A stretch of DNA of 64,000 bases, taken from the NCBI GenBank assembly GCA_036874045.1, contig CM072347.1, positions 4,342,501 to 4,406,500 of the forward strand, written 5' to 3'. Each line of letters opens with the position of its first letter. Within the stretch, counting starts at the first letter, position 1. Source of the DNA: Cymodocea nodosa (lineage: Eukaryota; Streptophyta; Magnoliopsida; Alismatales; Cymodoceaceae). Below are positions 12,658 through 24,838 of the stretch, one piece after another. The notes beneath the pieces were generated by a model. It was not told the DNA's origin. It did no database searches and was given only the letters and a program-made list of their open reading frames with translations. The position numbers and the translations under genes were made by a program.

Positions 12658-13020
12658 ACTTCTACCACTCAAGATGAATTGACTCTAGCTATAAGAGCTC
12701 AACATGACAAGAAAGGAGGTTGCACTGTTTATGGCTTAGGCAAACATCGTACTCCATGTCTTCAATGTGGGAAAGCAAATCACTAGGCTAAAAAATGTTG
12801 AGAGAAGTATGGAAAACCAATCTAGACACATTCTACAATAGACAATGCTGAAACTTCTGCACTCCTACTCTAAATTCAGCCTATACACCCTCAACTATGA
12901 CAATTTCATAAGTGGACTATGAGAGGTTTAAGTAGCTACAAACTTCTAACTCTATTACCATTATAGCTTTGGCATCCACCTCAAGTATGGAAATGGCTAT
13001 AGTAGCTCAAAATATTCACT
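12658..13020 (+). pseudogene. Retrofit-like Copia gag fragment 2 (zinc knuckle)
   Basis: It resumes the gag broken at 11188. The frame reads CLQCGKANH, stop, AKKC near 12758-12800, a CCHC zinc knuckle with a stop where a Trp is usual, then EKYGKP. Further on, shifted frames give YERFKQLQTSNS and IIALASTSS, as in the spacer before the protease of these elements. Homology fades near 13020 and no protease was found. Confidence 0.7.
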
Positions 13021-13654
13021 AGCATTAAAATTAATAAGTAAATTCTCAACAATAAATTTAACATATATTTCTCTAACTCTTTTGGTATCATAATATCATG
13101 TTGAAATATTACCTTTAAGACTAAAACTAATTTAACTTTGAATCATTTTATTTTTCTCATTATTTTTAGTGTTAGTGGTTAAATGTCTATTTAAATGACC
13201 CTTACCGCTAAAAGGCTTGCAAGAAAAGTCCACATTGTATATGTTACAAAACATCCTCTCTTCCATAGTATCATCTCTCCTAGATTTCATCTTCATTGTA
13301 AAGCTCGTTTATAGATTAAATCTTCTTTTAACCTTTAATTGATAAACAATATTTAAAGTTGCTCTAGTATTTATGGTTTGGGATTGCGTCTATAGTTTTA
13401 ATTCAAAAATTTGAAATTTGTTGTCATTGGTGTTGTTGAACTAGCTGAAGTTGTATGCCATTTTATTTAAGAAGACTTGAGTTTGTGAACTTATGAATTG
13501 TTAAAAGTTGTGAATTATAATTTATAAAATAAATGAGAAGAAAGAAAATTTGAATATTTGAGTTGTATTGTGAGGATTCTTCTCTCTTCCCCTCTCAATT
13601 TATAAGTTTTCTCCTCCCCCTCTACCCTCTCTAACCCCCTCTCAACTCTTATTA
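13021..13654. other. No recognised feature
   Basis: A+T-rich, with a pyrimidine-rich tail at 13580-13650 (CTCTTCCCCTCTC and similar). No reading frame or repeat was recognised. Confidence 0.4.
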
Positions 13655-13770
13655 GGTGCATTTACACCTACTACCAAACACTGACTCCTATAAGAACTCT
13701 GGAGTTAACTATGTTTGAGCAGGAGCAAAACCAAGATAGGTGACCACTTGGGAAGTTCTCGTGCAGTGCC
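13655..13770 (+). ncRNA. 5S rRNA-derived sequence (degenerate)
   Basis: About 116 bases that line up with a plant 5S rRNA from end to end. The clearest blocks are AGAACTCTGGAGTTAA (13693-13708), GTTTGAGC, AGATAGGTGACCACTTGGGAA (13735-13754) and GTTCTCGTG (13755-13763). The last two cover the internal control region that RNA polymerase III factors read. There are many substitutions, including the 5' stem, so it is not a working rRNA gene. It may be a 5S pseudogene, a 5S-derived SINE, or an LTR of a Cassandra-type TRIM. No second copy was found to decide. Confidence 0.75.
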
Positions 13771-13865
13771 TATGGGCAGTAGTGTTGGCTCTACTCAAGC
13801 ATTGGTAAGCTGTAACTGTGTGCACCACTTACTAAAGTGGGCCTAGTAAGGCCTCCTACAGGCTT

Positions 13866-14055
13866 TCGTCTCCTTGGATACTCCTAGTGTATACCAGGCC
13901 GTTTAAGTGTCTATTGAGACTCACATGTTATCACCTTCATGGATACTCCTGGTGTATACCAGGTTGTTTGAGTGTCCATGAAGGTTCACCTTCTATCACC
14001 TCTAAAGATACTCCTAGTGTTCACCAGGCTGTTTAAGTGTCTAAGGAGGACCCTT
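13866..14055 (+). repeat. 65-bp tandem repeat of nested hairpins (three units)
   Basis: The motif GATACTCCT recurs at an exact 65-base period (13877, 13942, 14007). Each unit is an imperfect inverted repeat. In unit 2, CCTTCATGGA (13934-13943) pairs with TCCATGAAGG (13975-13984), and inside it CCTGGT (13948) pairs with ACCAGG (13958). The outer arms differ between units but remain largely complementary within each unit. It begins about 95 bases after the 5S-like segment. Confidence 0.85.
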
Positions 14056-14450
14056 AAAAAATAAAAAATAAAATAAAAAAACTCTTATTTTAAAAAAAAA
14101 ATGTCAACATTAGATCATTTCAACATAACACTTGACCAAATGTTATGTTTAGTTGAATTTAGGCCCATAGGTCAAGCCCACTCAACCCACAAGCCATAGA
14201 AAAATGTGGCAGATGTAACCAAGTGTAGTCATGGCAAACCAAGCGTGGGTGGTGAACCAAACAATGAACCAAATCCACAAGTCAGGGATGCACAAGCGGG
14301 TCACTCACAAACAATCTTCTAACAAGCTAGATAGGTGACCAAAAGGTTAAGTGTGGGATCAATCAATTGGCTCAAATTAAGCTAGAGAGATTAGATAGCT
14401 AGGATTGAATGAAGATTAGGCGGTCAAGATGACCTAAGATGGATGACTGG
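14056..14450. other. Unassigned sequence before the 27-bp repeat
   Basis: An A-rich start (14056-14100) followed by ordinary-looking non-coding sequence. No gene recognised. Confidence 0.4.
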
Positions 14451-14570
14451 GATGTAATCAAATGGATGGAAGGCTAAGATGTGATCAAATGGATGGAAGG
14501 CTAAGTTGTGATCAAGTGGATGGACAATTGAGATGTGATCAAATATATGGATGGTTAAGATGAACTAGCA
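14451..14570 (+). repeat. 27-bp tandem repeat
   Basis: Copies of GATGTGATCAAATGGATGG start at 14451, 14478, 14505, 14532 and (partial) 14559, an exact 27-base period with a few substitutions. More diverged CCAAGT/GAACCAAAT repeats continue to about 14,950, including a 20-base direct repeat at 14715 and 14735. Confidence 0.85.
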
Positions 14571-15217
14571 AGATCGAATGATCCAAATGAAATGACCAAG
14601 AATGGATGATCCAAAAGAAATCAAGTAATTAGGCTTGATTGATCAGGCCTGGTTTTAGTTGATAAAACCAATTGGGTGCATACATTGTTCAATTAATTTG
14701 GCTAACCAAGTCTAGGCTTACTTGACCAAGTCAAGGCTTACTTGACCAAGTCAATTGAGTTCACTTCGAACAATTGAGTTTGAATACTATATAATTAAGC
14801 TCAAGCTGGATTAATTAGGTATGGACCCAGTTAAAATTGAGTATGAGCCAGTTGGATTAGGTATGAATCAAATCAAATGGGTATGAACCAAATTTATTGA
14901 TTTCAAGCCAAATTGACTAGGTTCGAACCAAATTAGCTAGAAACACACTAAATTAATCTAATTTAAGTCAAATTGCAAGAAAATGGCAGAAAAGGAGAAA
15001 AACATGTAACTGACTAGAAATAACACAAAAATACGATCTATTAACTAGCAATTCATATTGAGCCTTGAAATGAGGTCTCAACACCCAACCTATGAATCAT
15101 AAGTTGGTCAAGGGATAAAACCGCCAACCAAGGCTAGTGGTGATAGAGAAGGGGACAATTGGCTTGAACAATAGTTATAAAAGATAGTAGTGGCCTTGAT
15201 GGCCTAGAAGGAGGAGC

Positions 15218-15664
15218 CAATGGCCTAAGAGGAGGTTTTGGACAATGGCAATTTGTTGAAAAGGGCTAAAGAGGGGCACTTGCAATGGACGAGGATGAAA
15301 GCAATGGTTGGTGGCTATAAAGGTGATGGACGATGGTTTTTGACAATGGGAGTGGTTACAAATGGAGTTGATTTACCTTAGGATTTTACCTAAACTCTAA
15401 TAACATGTGAGAGGTGGGCTCTTGTACAATGTGAGAGGAAACAATGGCCTACAAGGAGGTTTTAGACAATAGCAATTTGTTGAAAAGGGTTAGAGAGGGA
15501 CACCTATAGTGGAGGGGGATGGACGTAATGGTTGGTGGCTATAGAGGTGATGAACAAGGATTTTGGATAGTGGGAGTGGTTACAAATGGAGTTGGTCTAC
15601 CTTAGGGTTTTTACCTAGACTATAGTATCATGTGAGAGGTGGGCTTTTGTACAATGTGAGAGGA
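15218..15664 (+). repeat. Tandem duplication, 224-bp period
   Basis: CAATGGCCTA...GAGGAGGTTTT starts at 15218 and again at 15442. The copies stay alignable to the shared end GTACAATGTGAGAGGAA (near 15440 and 15664). They differ by scattered substitutions. No reading frame is supported. Confidence 0.85.
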
Positions 15665-16676
15665 AAAAAAACAAAATATGTGTTCATTATTAAGAGAGGA
15701 CAAGCTTATATATAGCATTTGGATACATAATAGATATATAATTACCATATTACAATAATATCCTTATTAAGACATACAATAATAACCACTAAAACTAATA
15801 TTATCTACATTATACTTGTCATGAACCACACTAAAACATTTGTTTTGTTTTATTGTTGTTTGACAAGAAAACATTGTTTTGTTCCTATTTTGCATGCTAA
15901 TTTTATTTTTTTTCTGGTTACAATATAATACAATCTACATTATATTTCTCATGAATACATTAACCATCAGTATAACAATATAACAGTATCCCATGTTTAA
16001 TATAAAATTTTTAATCATAATATAATATGACTAAATGGTTTCATTGTCCTAACATTTATTTGTTTAAATTTTCATATGTTCATCTTAACTTTTAACATAT
16101 TTTGAGAGTTTTAGACAGAATTTGAGAATTTCATCTTTGATCTTCTTTCTAGGACATGTAGACTAATATTTGAATGTTGATGTCATTTCTTCTGTTCTTG
16201 TCTTCCTGAGGTACTTCTAAGTTGCTTATTTTTTGGAACTTGCTTAGCTTCGGGTTATTGCTATTGTTAAGAACTATAAGATTAATTTGTTGTCTACTTT
16301 ATTTAATTAAGCATCTTTTGTTTATAGACTTATTCATTGGTGAATTTTCATTATTATTTATTAGAATTTATCATTATCTTAAATCTGAATAGGTACTGAG
16401 TATAAATAAAAAAAGTAAAATTAGGTTAAACTTTTACCCTATTGCATTGCCATGACAACTTGGCACCATGATAAGTGTGAAGGAAATAGAATGAATCCCA
16501 AACAATTGTGAGAGAAAAGTGAAGAGATTACATATACCTAAGATGGAGGCATAATGCAATGGTAGAGGACTGTCCATGTACAAGAAGAGTATGGTCATGT
16601 CAGCAACCATGAAAATTTCCATAAAAATTGTCAATGATACTTCTGATGTTGTTGAAGATGTTAGAGTGATGATACT
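15665..16676. other. No recognised feature
   Basis: A+T-rich spacer. The minus-strand frame at 16434-16634 shows no domain or codon pattern that I can recognise. Confidence 0.4.
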
Positions 16677-17331
16677 TTAAGGTCTATTTGTACATTTAGA
16701 ATTGAATCTAATAAAATTTGAATTTTGATGAAATTTAAATTTTATAGAATTTGACAGAAACGAAATTTAAAATTCAAGTATTTATGTACATTCAAGAATT
16801 TAATGAAAATTGAAATTCAAATATTTGTACACATAATAGAATTAAACAGAATTATATAGAATTAATGTTTAATGAATTGAAGTAATTAGTTAAAATGTAA
16901 TTAATCAATGAATTAATTACTTACATTAATCAATTAATATATTATAAAATTAGATCTTTATATATCATTTATCGATTAATTAAATATATATCATTTATCA
17001 AAACCAAGTATATGCAAAAATATAAGTATATATCTACATCCATGTATTCTATGATTATTCTTGAGATTAAAAAATTCAAAAGTAAAATATCTTAGTTGAA
17101 ATTGAAAAATAAAATCATCATGTCACCACAACAAAATAAGATCTTAGTTAAAATCATTACTACATATTTAAATTTCAAAGGATTCCAAACTCAAAACCTA
17201 AAAAAAAATTTCTCAAAATTCAACTAGAGACAGAAAATGAATTCCATCTTATGTACAAACAAGTTCCAACTAGAATATGACGGAAAATGAATTCTTTTCC
17301 ATCATATTCCAATTGCACAAACCCTCCCTAA
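16677..17331. mobile_element. Probable MITE (PIF/Harbinger-like)
   Basis: The left end (after TTTAA) reads GGTCTATTTGTACA. The reverse complement of the right end reads GGGAGGGTTTGTGCA. They share TTTGT(A/G)CA in the same place, and TAA flanks both ends, as in the 3-bp target duplication of this superfamily. The ~650-base interior is A+T-rich and non-coding. The terminal repeats are weak. Confidence 0.45.
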
Positions 17332-17870
17332 GAGACCAACTTGGTCAATATAGGAAGCAATGACAAAATTGGAGAAGGGGACAAGAGAGGTTGGAGATGA
17401 TGGTGGACACAGGGGAGAAGTTGGGAGGAGAGTGGCAGCAGAGGGTGTCAGTGGGTAGTGGTGGTTCTTCTCAATTTTCTAATAGAAAACAAGCATCATA
17501 CAGATTCAACACAAAAAAAAGTTAACTGACTTTTAAACTATTTTTTCTGTTAAATAGCCATCATATGGCAATTCCAGAAATCCATCCAACAGCATTTTAA
17601 TAACTGTTTGTTCCATTTTTCAGAAAACTGGTTCTTCTACATCTAATTTTGGTTTTGTAGATCTAAAGCATATGCTTTGATATTATATTGGGGAAAAAAA
17701 AGAATTATTATTACTAAACCAGTGTTACATAATTATAGGGTTCATGTAATGGTATTATATTAACATAATGGATATCCAATAACCCATTTAGTAATAACAA
17801 TTGATAATATCTAATAAAACTCCAAATCATATCATTTCTATGAATCCTAAAGGTACATGATTCCCATGCT
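17332..17870. other. No recognised feature
   Basis: A purine-rich stretch (17360-17460), then A+T-rich DNA. The minus-strand frame at 17714-17905 overlaps the duplicated intron piece that follows and is not supported as a gene. Confidence 0.35.
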
Positions 17871-17978
17871 AAATAGCTAGCCTTGTATAAACCAAGAAAC
17901 TGCAAAAGATCATCATGGCAAATTTTGGAAGAAGTCTACATTATCTGTAACTCCACTTCAATCATCCAAAAGTTAATA
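17871..17978 (-). repeat. Copy of the sequence downstream of the PPR exon
   Basis: About 105 bases match 29,411-29,513, in the same orientation. Identical stretches include AATTTTGGAAGAAGTCTACA and TTATCTGTAACTCCA. Similarity ends near ATCATCCAAAA. The match lies just downstream (minus strand) of PPR exon 1, in its presumed first intron. It could be a small dispersed repeat or a piece of a local duplication. Confidence 0.7.
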
Positions 17979-18330
17979 ATGTAATCCATATTTGGAGGGG
18001 CTAATGCAACTACAAAAAAAAGTAGTAAGGAAGGAAGGCACAAGAAGAAATGTGAAGGACCGAGCATACCTTATATTTGACATATGACCAAAGGAGCTAT
18101 CTCACTCAAGGAGAAAGCCACCTATGGAGGAGCCAAAGTGTGATAGTCAACCATGAGGAGAGCCAAGTCATATAACATATGGTGTAGGAAAGCTGAGCTA
18201 CATCAACCAAAGAAGCCTATTTCATATCCAAAGGCATTGACCTACAGCCATTAACTAGGTCAGTTATTGACTAGCAGCCACCAAGAAATATCAATCAGCT
18301 AGTCAAAAGTGTCAACCTATCAGTTGGAAG
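17979..18330. other. Flank of element B
   Basis: Non-coding. Its last bases, GGAAG (18326-18330), are the left half of the imperfect target duplication of element B. Confidence 0.4.
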
Positions 18331-19753
18331 TGAAAAGACTTCCAGATTTGGACAATACAAATATCAATCTAAGAAATAATCTTTTGTATTTCGCAGATCA
18401 ACAAATAAATAGTTATAGTCAATCACAAACATATTATTCAAAGTTGACAAATGAAATCAGAAAGATCAGTTAGTTATCAATCTAAGTATTCGAAAAAAAT
18501 AGATTTTCAAAAGATTAACACTTTAAGTATCCAAAAGACCACTTAAAAACAGCAAGAGAGTTTTTCGAAAAGTTACAGGGTTAACTATCCGAAAATAAGA
18601 AAGTCTTTGGAATGTTAGATAAAGATTTGAATTCTTCGAAAAGTTAGGTTAGCTAACTATCCGAAAATCTAAGAAAATCGGAGAATTAGAAAATCTAACT
18701 ATCCAAATAGTTAAATCAGAAAATTATGGACGTACAGAAATTGAACATATAGCAGTCAAAGGATTAAAAAGATTTTTAGGAAGTTAAAAAAACTAACTAT
18801 CCGAAAAATAAGAAGTTTCGAAAGGTTGAAAAATTAACTATCCAAAACTTAAGTTATTCAAATAAACACATGCAAAATTCAGAAATTTAGTCGAAAGCTT
18901 AAAATGATTTTTCGGTAAGTTAAAAAAGCTAACTATCTAAAAAATAAGAAAGATCAAAAGGTTATAAACTCAACTATCTGAACTTAAAGAGAACTCACAT
19001 GTATGACTTAAAGTCTACACGTGACATATTTAAAGACAGTTTCTATTCATCGGAATGTTATAAATAAATTTTGAAAGGTTACCACTGCTAATCATCCGAA
19101 AATTAAAGGGAATCGGAAGGTTATCTTGAAACATCCTTCTAAATGATAACTTATCATATTTGGATCTGGAAATTCAGTAAGTACAGCAGAATACATCCGT
19201 TAGAAAGGAATATGATCGTTATACTTGTTGTTATAGATATAAACAGCAAGCAAGAGAGTTAGACAGTATTGAAAATACATATCCATACACCAAGCTCTAC
19301 AAAAACAGAAGAATACATTCAAGATCAAATCTTCAGTAAAATACAAACTCAAGTTTCAAAGCTCTCTGTGCAAACAAACTCTGATCTCTTCAAGCTAGTG
19401 GTTTACTAAAGTGTGTCAACTGAAAATTTTAGAAATAGTTTGGTTAAAGCTACAGCCAGAAAGTTCAATTTGATTGATTAGTTCTTGCTTTGACCTTAAA
19501 GCAAGTGTTTGTAAATTCTAAAAGATTAATGAAGTCCAAGTATCCCTTGAATGTGGACTAACCATTAGTGGTAAATCACCTAAAATCTCTGTGTGCATTA
19601 TCTTCATTTACATTGGGTTTTTCACTAGAAAAATCATTTTATACTTGTTGAAATAAAATGACAATCAATCATCTATTGTTAAGTCTTGAAATTACTTAAA
19701 ATTATTAAATCTTACCATTCACCCTCTCTTCTATAAGCTATTAAGTCCTAACA
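18331..19753 (+). repeat. 5' LTR of B
   Basis: It matches 24839-26261 along its length. It contains the array of TTCGAAAAGTTA and TAACTATCCGAAAA pieces in facing orientation (18,540-18,980) and ends TAAGTCCTAACA. Confidence 0.9.
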
Positions 19754-19773
19754 ATTGGTATTAAAGCAAGTTG
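19754..19773 (+). promoter_or_regulatory. Primer-binding site of B
   Basis: ATTGGTATTAAAGCAAG directly after the LTR resembles the initiator-Met tRNA primer site, with substitutions. Confidence 0.7.
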
Positions 19774-19804
19774 ATCTCATTAATAAATTTAACTATTTGA
19801 GATC

Positions 19805-20035
19805 ATGACTTTTCACACTGTAGAAGGACAGAATATTTGTCGATCTTCCCTCTTTGATGGTAGCAATTATAATTACTAGAAAAACAGGATGGAGTATTTC
19901 CTCAAGAACATTGATGTGAAACTTTGGAGAATGATTGTATATGATACACCACTTTCAATCAGTCATGAAAGAAACTGAACTGAGGAAGATGAAAGAATGA
20001 AACAAGTACTGAATTCAAACATCTCTACATTAGAA
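19805..20035 (+). pseudogene. gag start of B (fragment)
   Basis: The ATG at 19805 opens MTFHTVEGQN, then an RSSLFDGSNYNY-like gag start with a stop in place of the conserved Trp (19877). Homology ends near 20,030, where sequence jumps into the integrase. Most of gag and all of the protease are therefore deleted, including the gag-protease junction. Confidence 0.75.
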
Positions 20036-21447
20036 TTCAAAATGAAAAAGAACTAACTATAAAGAAGATCAAAAGTGATCATGGAAGTGAATTTAAAAAA
20101 ACTGATTTTGATGATTTATACAACTTATTTAGTATATTACATGAGTATTCGTGCCCAATAACTCCTGCCTAAAATGAAGTAGTAGAAAGGAAAAATAAAT
20201 TAATACAAGAAATGACAAGAACAATAATGCATCTGATCTATCAAAATTTTTATGGGTTGAAACTATGAATACTACATGTCACACAATAAACAGAACTCAT
20301 CTTAGACCTATATTGCATAAAACAGCATTTGAAATGTAGTATGGTAAAATACCAAACATTGGTTACTTCAAAATATTTGGATCAAAATGCTTTATGCTTA
20401 ATACAAGGGATCAAAAAAATAAATTTGATGTAAAATCTAATCTTGCAATACTTGTTGGGTATTCTTCAAAAAGCAAAACTTACAAGATCTATTTTGAAAA
20501 GGAAAAAAGAATAGAAGAATCAATTAATGTATCATTTGACGAAGACCAAGCAGAAAAATTGAAGCAGCTAAAAATAGATAGTGAAAGTGAAAGTGAATCA
20601 AAAAATCAAAAAGCACTACAAAAAAAGGAAAGCACAACATTGTCTGCACCTACCTTGACAAAAACAATATAAAAAACAAAATTTAGACATTCCATTACAC
20701 AAATTATTGAAAATATAAATCAAGAAGTTCAAACAAGAAGTAAAATTTAGAATATTTGTAATTATTGTGCATTTGTATCTAAACTTGAACCTACAACAAT
20801 TGAAAAATCTTATAACGATGAATACTAGATTATGGCCATATAAGAGGAACTGAATCAATTCAAAAAAAATGAAGTCTAGAATTTAATTGAAAGACCTACT
20901 GAAAAATCAATTATTGGAACTAGATGGGTATTTAAGAATAAATTAAATAATAGTGGTAATATTATCAAAAACAAAGTCAAACTTGTTGCTCAAGTATATA
21001 ATCAACAAGAAGGAATCGATTATGAAAAAACATTTGCACCTATTACAAAACTTGAAGTAATTAGAATGTTGTTTGCCTTTGCAAGCAATATGAAAATAAA
21101 ACTCTTTCAAATGGATGTTAAGAGTGCATTCTTAAATGGCATCTTACAAAAAGAAGTATATGTAGAACAGTCACCAAGTTTTAAAGATGAAGATAGACCA
21201 AACTATGTATACAATTTGAATAAAGTTCTTTATGATCTGAAGCAAGTACCACATGCATGGTATGATAAGCTGAAAGATTTTCTTCTTAAGAATCAATTCA
21301 ATATAGAAACTGTAAATAACACCCTTTTTATCAAGCTAGAAAACTCTCACATATTGATCATTCAAATTTATATTGATGATATTACCTTTGGTGCACAAAT
21401 GAGAAATTATGTCATGACTTCCAGAATTTAATGTAGAATGAGTTTGA
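20036..21447 (+). pseudogene. Integrase piece and reverse transcriptase of B (broken)
   Basis: The integrase resumes at KIKSDHGSEFKK (second catalytic Asp, near 20,060) and continues with a stop inside the conserved PAQNGVVERKN motif. It goes on to the open frame 20394-20672, which carries the VGYSSKSKTYKIYF motif. RT begins near 20,900 with GTRWVFKNK. The frame at 21066-21431 contains FQMDVKSAFLNG, LYDLKQVPHAWYDKL and YIDD at 21369-21380, where most Copia RTs have YVDD. It ends at a stop at 21429. Confidence 0.85.
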
Positions 21448-22321
21448 AATGAGTCTTATGGGAAAATTAAAATTTTTTTTAAGATTACAAATTCATCAAT
21501 TACAACATAAAATTTTCCTGAACTAAGAAAAATTCTGCAAAAATATTCTCTTAAAATTTAACATGGATAAATCCAAAGAGGCTCACACACCTATGAATTC
21601 AAATGAAAAGTTTGATAAAGATATTTCTAGTACTTCTATAGATCAAAAAAAATACAGAGGCAAGATTGGATCACTTCTGTATTTAACAACCAGCAGACCA
21701 GATATAATGTTCAATATATGTACATGTGCAAGATATCAAGTCTCTCCCAAAGCATCACATTTAAAAGCAGTTAAATGAATCTTTAAATACTTACAGGGTA
21801 CAAAAGATTTTGGTTTATTTTACTCCTCACAAAATTCATTAATTTTAAATGATTATAGTGATGCAAATTATGCAAGATGCAAGTCAGATAGAAAAAGCAC
21901 GAGTGACACTTGTCAACTGCTTGGTTACTCCTTAATATCATGGTTTAGCAAAAAACAAAACTTCATAATTTTATCTACCATTGAAACACAATATATTGCA
22001 GTCGAATTATGTTGTACTCAGATTTTATGGATGCAACAAATAATAGCTGATTATAAACTTAAATTTCAGAATACAATCATTTACTGTGACAGTAGCAGTG
22101 TCATAAATCTCTTCAAAAATACAGTGCTTCACTCAAGAGCAAAGCATATCAAGATTAGGCACCACTTTCTAAGAGATTATGTTGACAAAGGTCATATTTT
22201 CTTAGAACATGTCTCCACTAAATATCAATTAACAAATATTTTTACAAAACCATTATTTGAATCTACATTTAATCTCTATAGACGACACTTAAGCATATGT
22301 TTCATTCATGATTTAAAATGA
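21448..22321 (+). pseudogene. RNase H region of B, copy 1 (broken)
   Basis: It starts at the border of the duplicated block. It reads SLMGKLKFFL with shifts, then the frame 21563-21778 (SLLYLTTSRPDIMFN) to a stop. RNase H motifs follow with substitutions: NDYSDANYARCKSDRKSTS (about 21850) and LSTIETQYIAVE. The frame 22031-22321 has [27 protein letters not shown] and FTKPLFESTFN. The Asp of YSDAD is kept in part. It is interrupted by at least three stops. Confidence 0.85.
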
Positions 22322-22646
22322 TTATCTTCCTTCTCTCACAAGATCACAGAATAGGAGCTTGGTTTCTACTAACATTTTATCTTGCAGAAATTTAGCAAAT
22401 TTCAGAACAAACCAGTGCAACTATAATTGGTCTACAGCCCTATCTACCATCTTTTTTGACCAATGACAAAATAGAGGGAGAAGAACACAACATTATTTCT
22501 ACAGACAGCTCAAAAACAGGGGGAGTAAACTCAAAAAAATAAGAGGAAACTTAGTATCTTTGTGAGTTTATCTATACAACCATATAAGAAGTGAAATACA
22601 TATAATAAACTGTAAGATTTTTGCTATTTATCAAAAAGGGAGAGAT
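22322..22646 (+). promoter_or_regulatory. 3' untranslated region and polypurine tracts of B, copy 1
   Basis: Purine runs near 22473 (ATAGAGGGAGAAGAAC), 22517 (AACAGGGGGAGTAAAC) and 22632-22645 (AAAAAGGGAGAGAT). The last abuts the partial LTR. The same three recur in the second copy at +2192. Confidence 0.7.
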
Positions 22647-23637
22647 TAAAAAGATCTCTAAATTTTGATAATGAAAAAATCAATGTAAGGAATAATCTTT
22701 TGTATTTCACAGATCAACAGATAAACAGTTACAGTTAGTCACAAACAGATCATTCAAAGCTAACAGATAAAATTAGAATGATCGATTAGTTATTAGTCTA
22801 AGTATCTGGAAGAAGTAGATTTTCGAAAGGTTAACACCTTAAGTATCCGAAAAATCACTTAAAGACAGCAAGAGAGCTCTTCGAAAAGTTACAAAGTTAA
22901 ATATCTGAAAATAAGAAAGTCTTCAGAATGTTAGATAAAGGCTTGAATTCTTCAGAAAGTTAAATCAGCTAACTATCCGAAAATCCAAGAAAATCGGAGA
23001 GTTAGAAAATCTAACTATCCGAATAGTTAAGTCAAAAAATTATACATGTACAAAAATTGAACATACAGCAGTCAAAAGCTTAAAAGGATTTTCAGGAAGT
23101 TAGAAAAACTAACTATCCAAAAAATGAGAAGTTTTGGAAGGTTGGAAAATTAACTATTTGAAGCTTAAGTTATTCAAATAAACACATGTAGAATTCAGAA
23201 ACTTAGTCGGAAACTTAAAAGGATTTTTCGATAAGTTAGAAAAGCTAACTATCTGAAAAATAGGAATGATTGAAAGGTTATAGACTCAACTATCCGAACT
23301 TAAGGAGAAGTCACGTGTATGACTTAAAGTCCACACGTGACAAACTTAAAGACAATTTCTATTCATTGAAAGGTTATAAATAAATTTCGAAAGGTTACCA
23401 CTACTAACCGTCCAAAAATTAAAAAAAATCGGAAGGTTATCTTGAAACATCCTTTTAAATGGTAACTTACCATATTTGGACCTAGAAATTTAATAAGTAC
23501 AGCAGAATACATCTGTTAGAAAGGAATATGATCGTTATGTTTGTTATTATAAATATAAACAGTAATCAAGAGAATTAGATAGTATTAAAAATACATATCC
23601 ATACATCGAGCTCTATAGAAACAGAAGAATACATTCA
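22647..23637 (+). repeat. Partial LTR of B inside the duplication
   Basis: It is the first ~990 bases of the B LTR, and stops at ACATTCA (23631-23637). Two filler bases (TC) follow, then RNase H copy 2 begins at 23640. The full LTR continues with AGATCAAATCTTC at the matching place (25,830). Confidence 0.9.
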
Positions 23638-23639
23638 TC

Positions 23640-24838
23640 AATGAGTCTTATGGGAAAATTAAAATTCTTTTTAAGATTACAAATTCATCAATTACAACAT
23701 AAAATTTTCCTGAACTAAGAAAAATTCTGCAAAAATATTCTCTTAAAATTTAACATGGATAAATCCAAAGAGGCTCACACACCTATGAATTCAAATGAAA
23801 AGTTTGATAAAGATATTTCTAGTACTTCTATAGATCAAAAAAAATACAGAGGCAAGATTGGATCACTTCTGTATTTAACAACCAGCAGACCAGATATAAT
23901 GTTCAATATATGTACATGTGCAAGATATCAAGTCTCTCCCAAAGCATCACATTTAAAAGCAGTTAAATGAATCTTTAAATACTTACAGGGTACAAAAGAT
24001 TTTGGTTTATTTTACTCCTCACAAAATTCATTAATTTTAAATGATTATAGTGATGCAAATTATGCAAGATGCAAGTCAGATAGAAAAAGCACGAGTGACA
24101 CTTGTCAACTGCTTGGTTACTCCTTAATATCATGGTTTAGCAAAAAACAAAACTTCATAATTTTATCTACCATTGAAACACAATATATTGCAGTCGACTT
24201 ATGTTGTACTCAGATTTTATGGATGCAACAAATAATAGCTGATTATAAACTTAAATTTCAGAATACAATCATTTACTGTGACAGTAGCAGTGTCATAAAT
24301 CTCTTCAAAAATACAGTGCTTCACTCAAGAGCAAAGCATATCAAGATTAGGCACCACTTTCTAAGAGATTATGTTGACAAAGGTCATATTTTCTTAGAAC
24401 ATGTCTCCACTAAATATCAATTAACAAATATTTTTACAAAACCATTATTTGAATCTACATTTAATCTCTATAGACGACACTTAAGCATATGTTTCATTCA
24501 TGATTTAAAATGATTATCTTCCTTCTCTCACAAGATCACAGAATAGGAGCTTGGTTTCTACTAACATTTTATCTTGCAGAAATTTAGCAAATTTCAGAAC
24601 AAACCAGTGCAACTATAATTGGTCTACAGCCCTATCTACCATCTTTTTTGACCAATGACAAAATAGAGGGAGAAGAACACAACATTATTTCTACAGACAG
24701 CTCAAAAACAGGGGGAGTAAACTCAAAAAAATAAGAGGAAACTTAGTATCTTTGTGAGTTTATCTATACAACCATATAAGAAGTGAAATACATATAATAA
24801 ACTGTAAGATTTTTGCTATTTATCAAAAAGGGAGAGAT
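23640..24838 (+). pseudogene. RNase H region of B, copy 2, with its 3' untranslated region
   Basis: Nearly identical to 21448-22646 at a constant offset of 2192. The encoded peptides at 23755-23970 and 24223-24513 are the same as those of copy 1. I saw only two differences in the stretches I compared: GTCGAATTA/GTCGACTTA (22,003/24,195) and a T/C in the poly-T run near 21,471/23,663. Confidence 0.9.

Noticed and set aside
13866-14055. CRISPR array
   Set aside because: The repeats are contiguous without spacers, only three units, in a plant genome.
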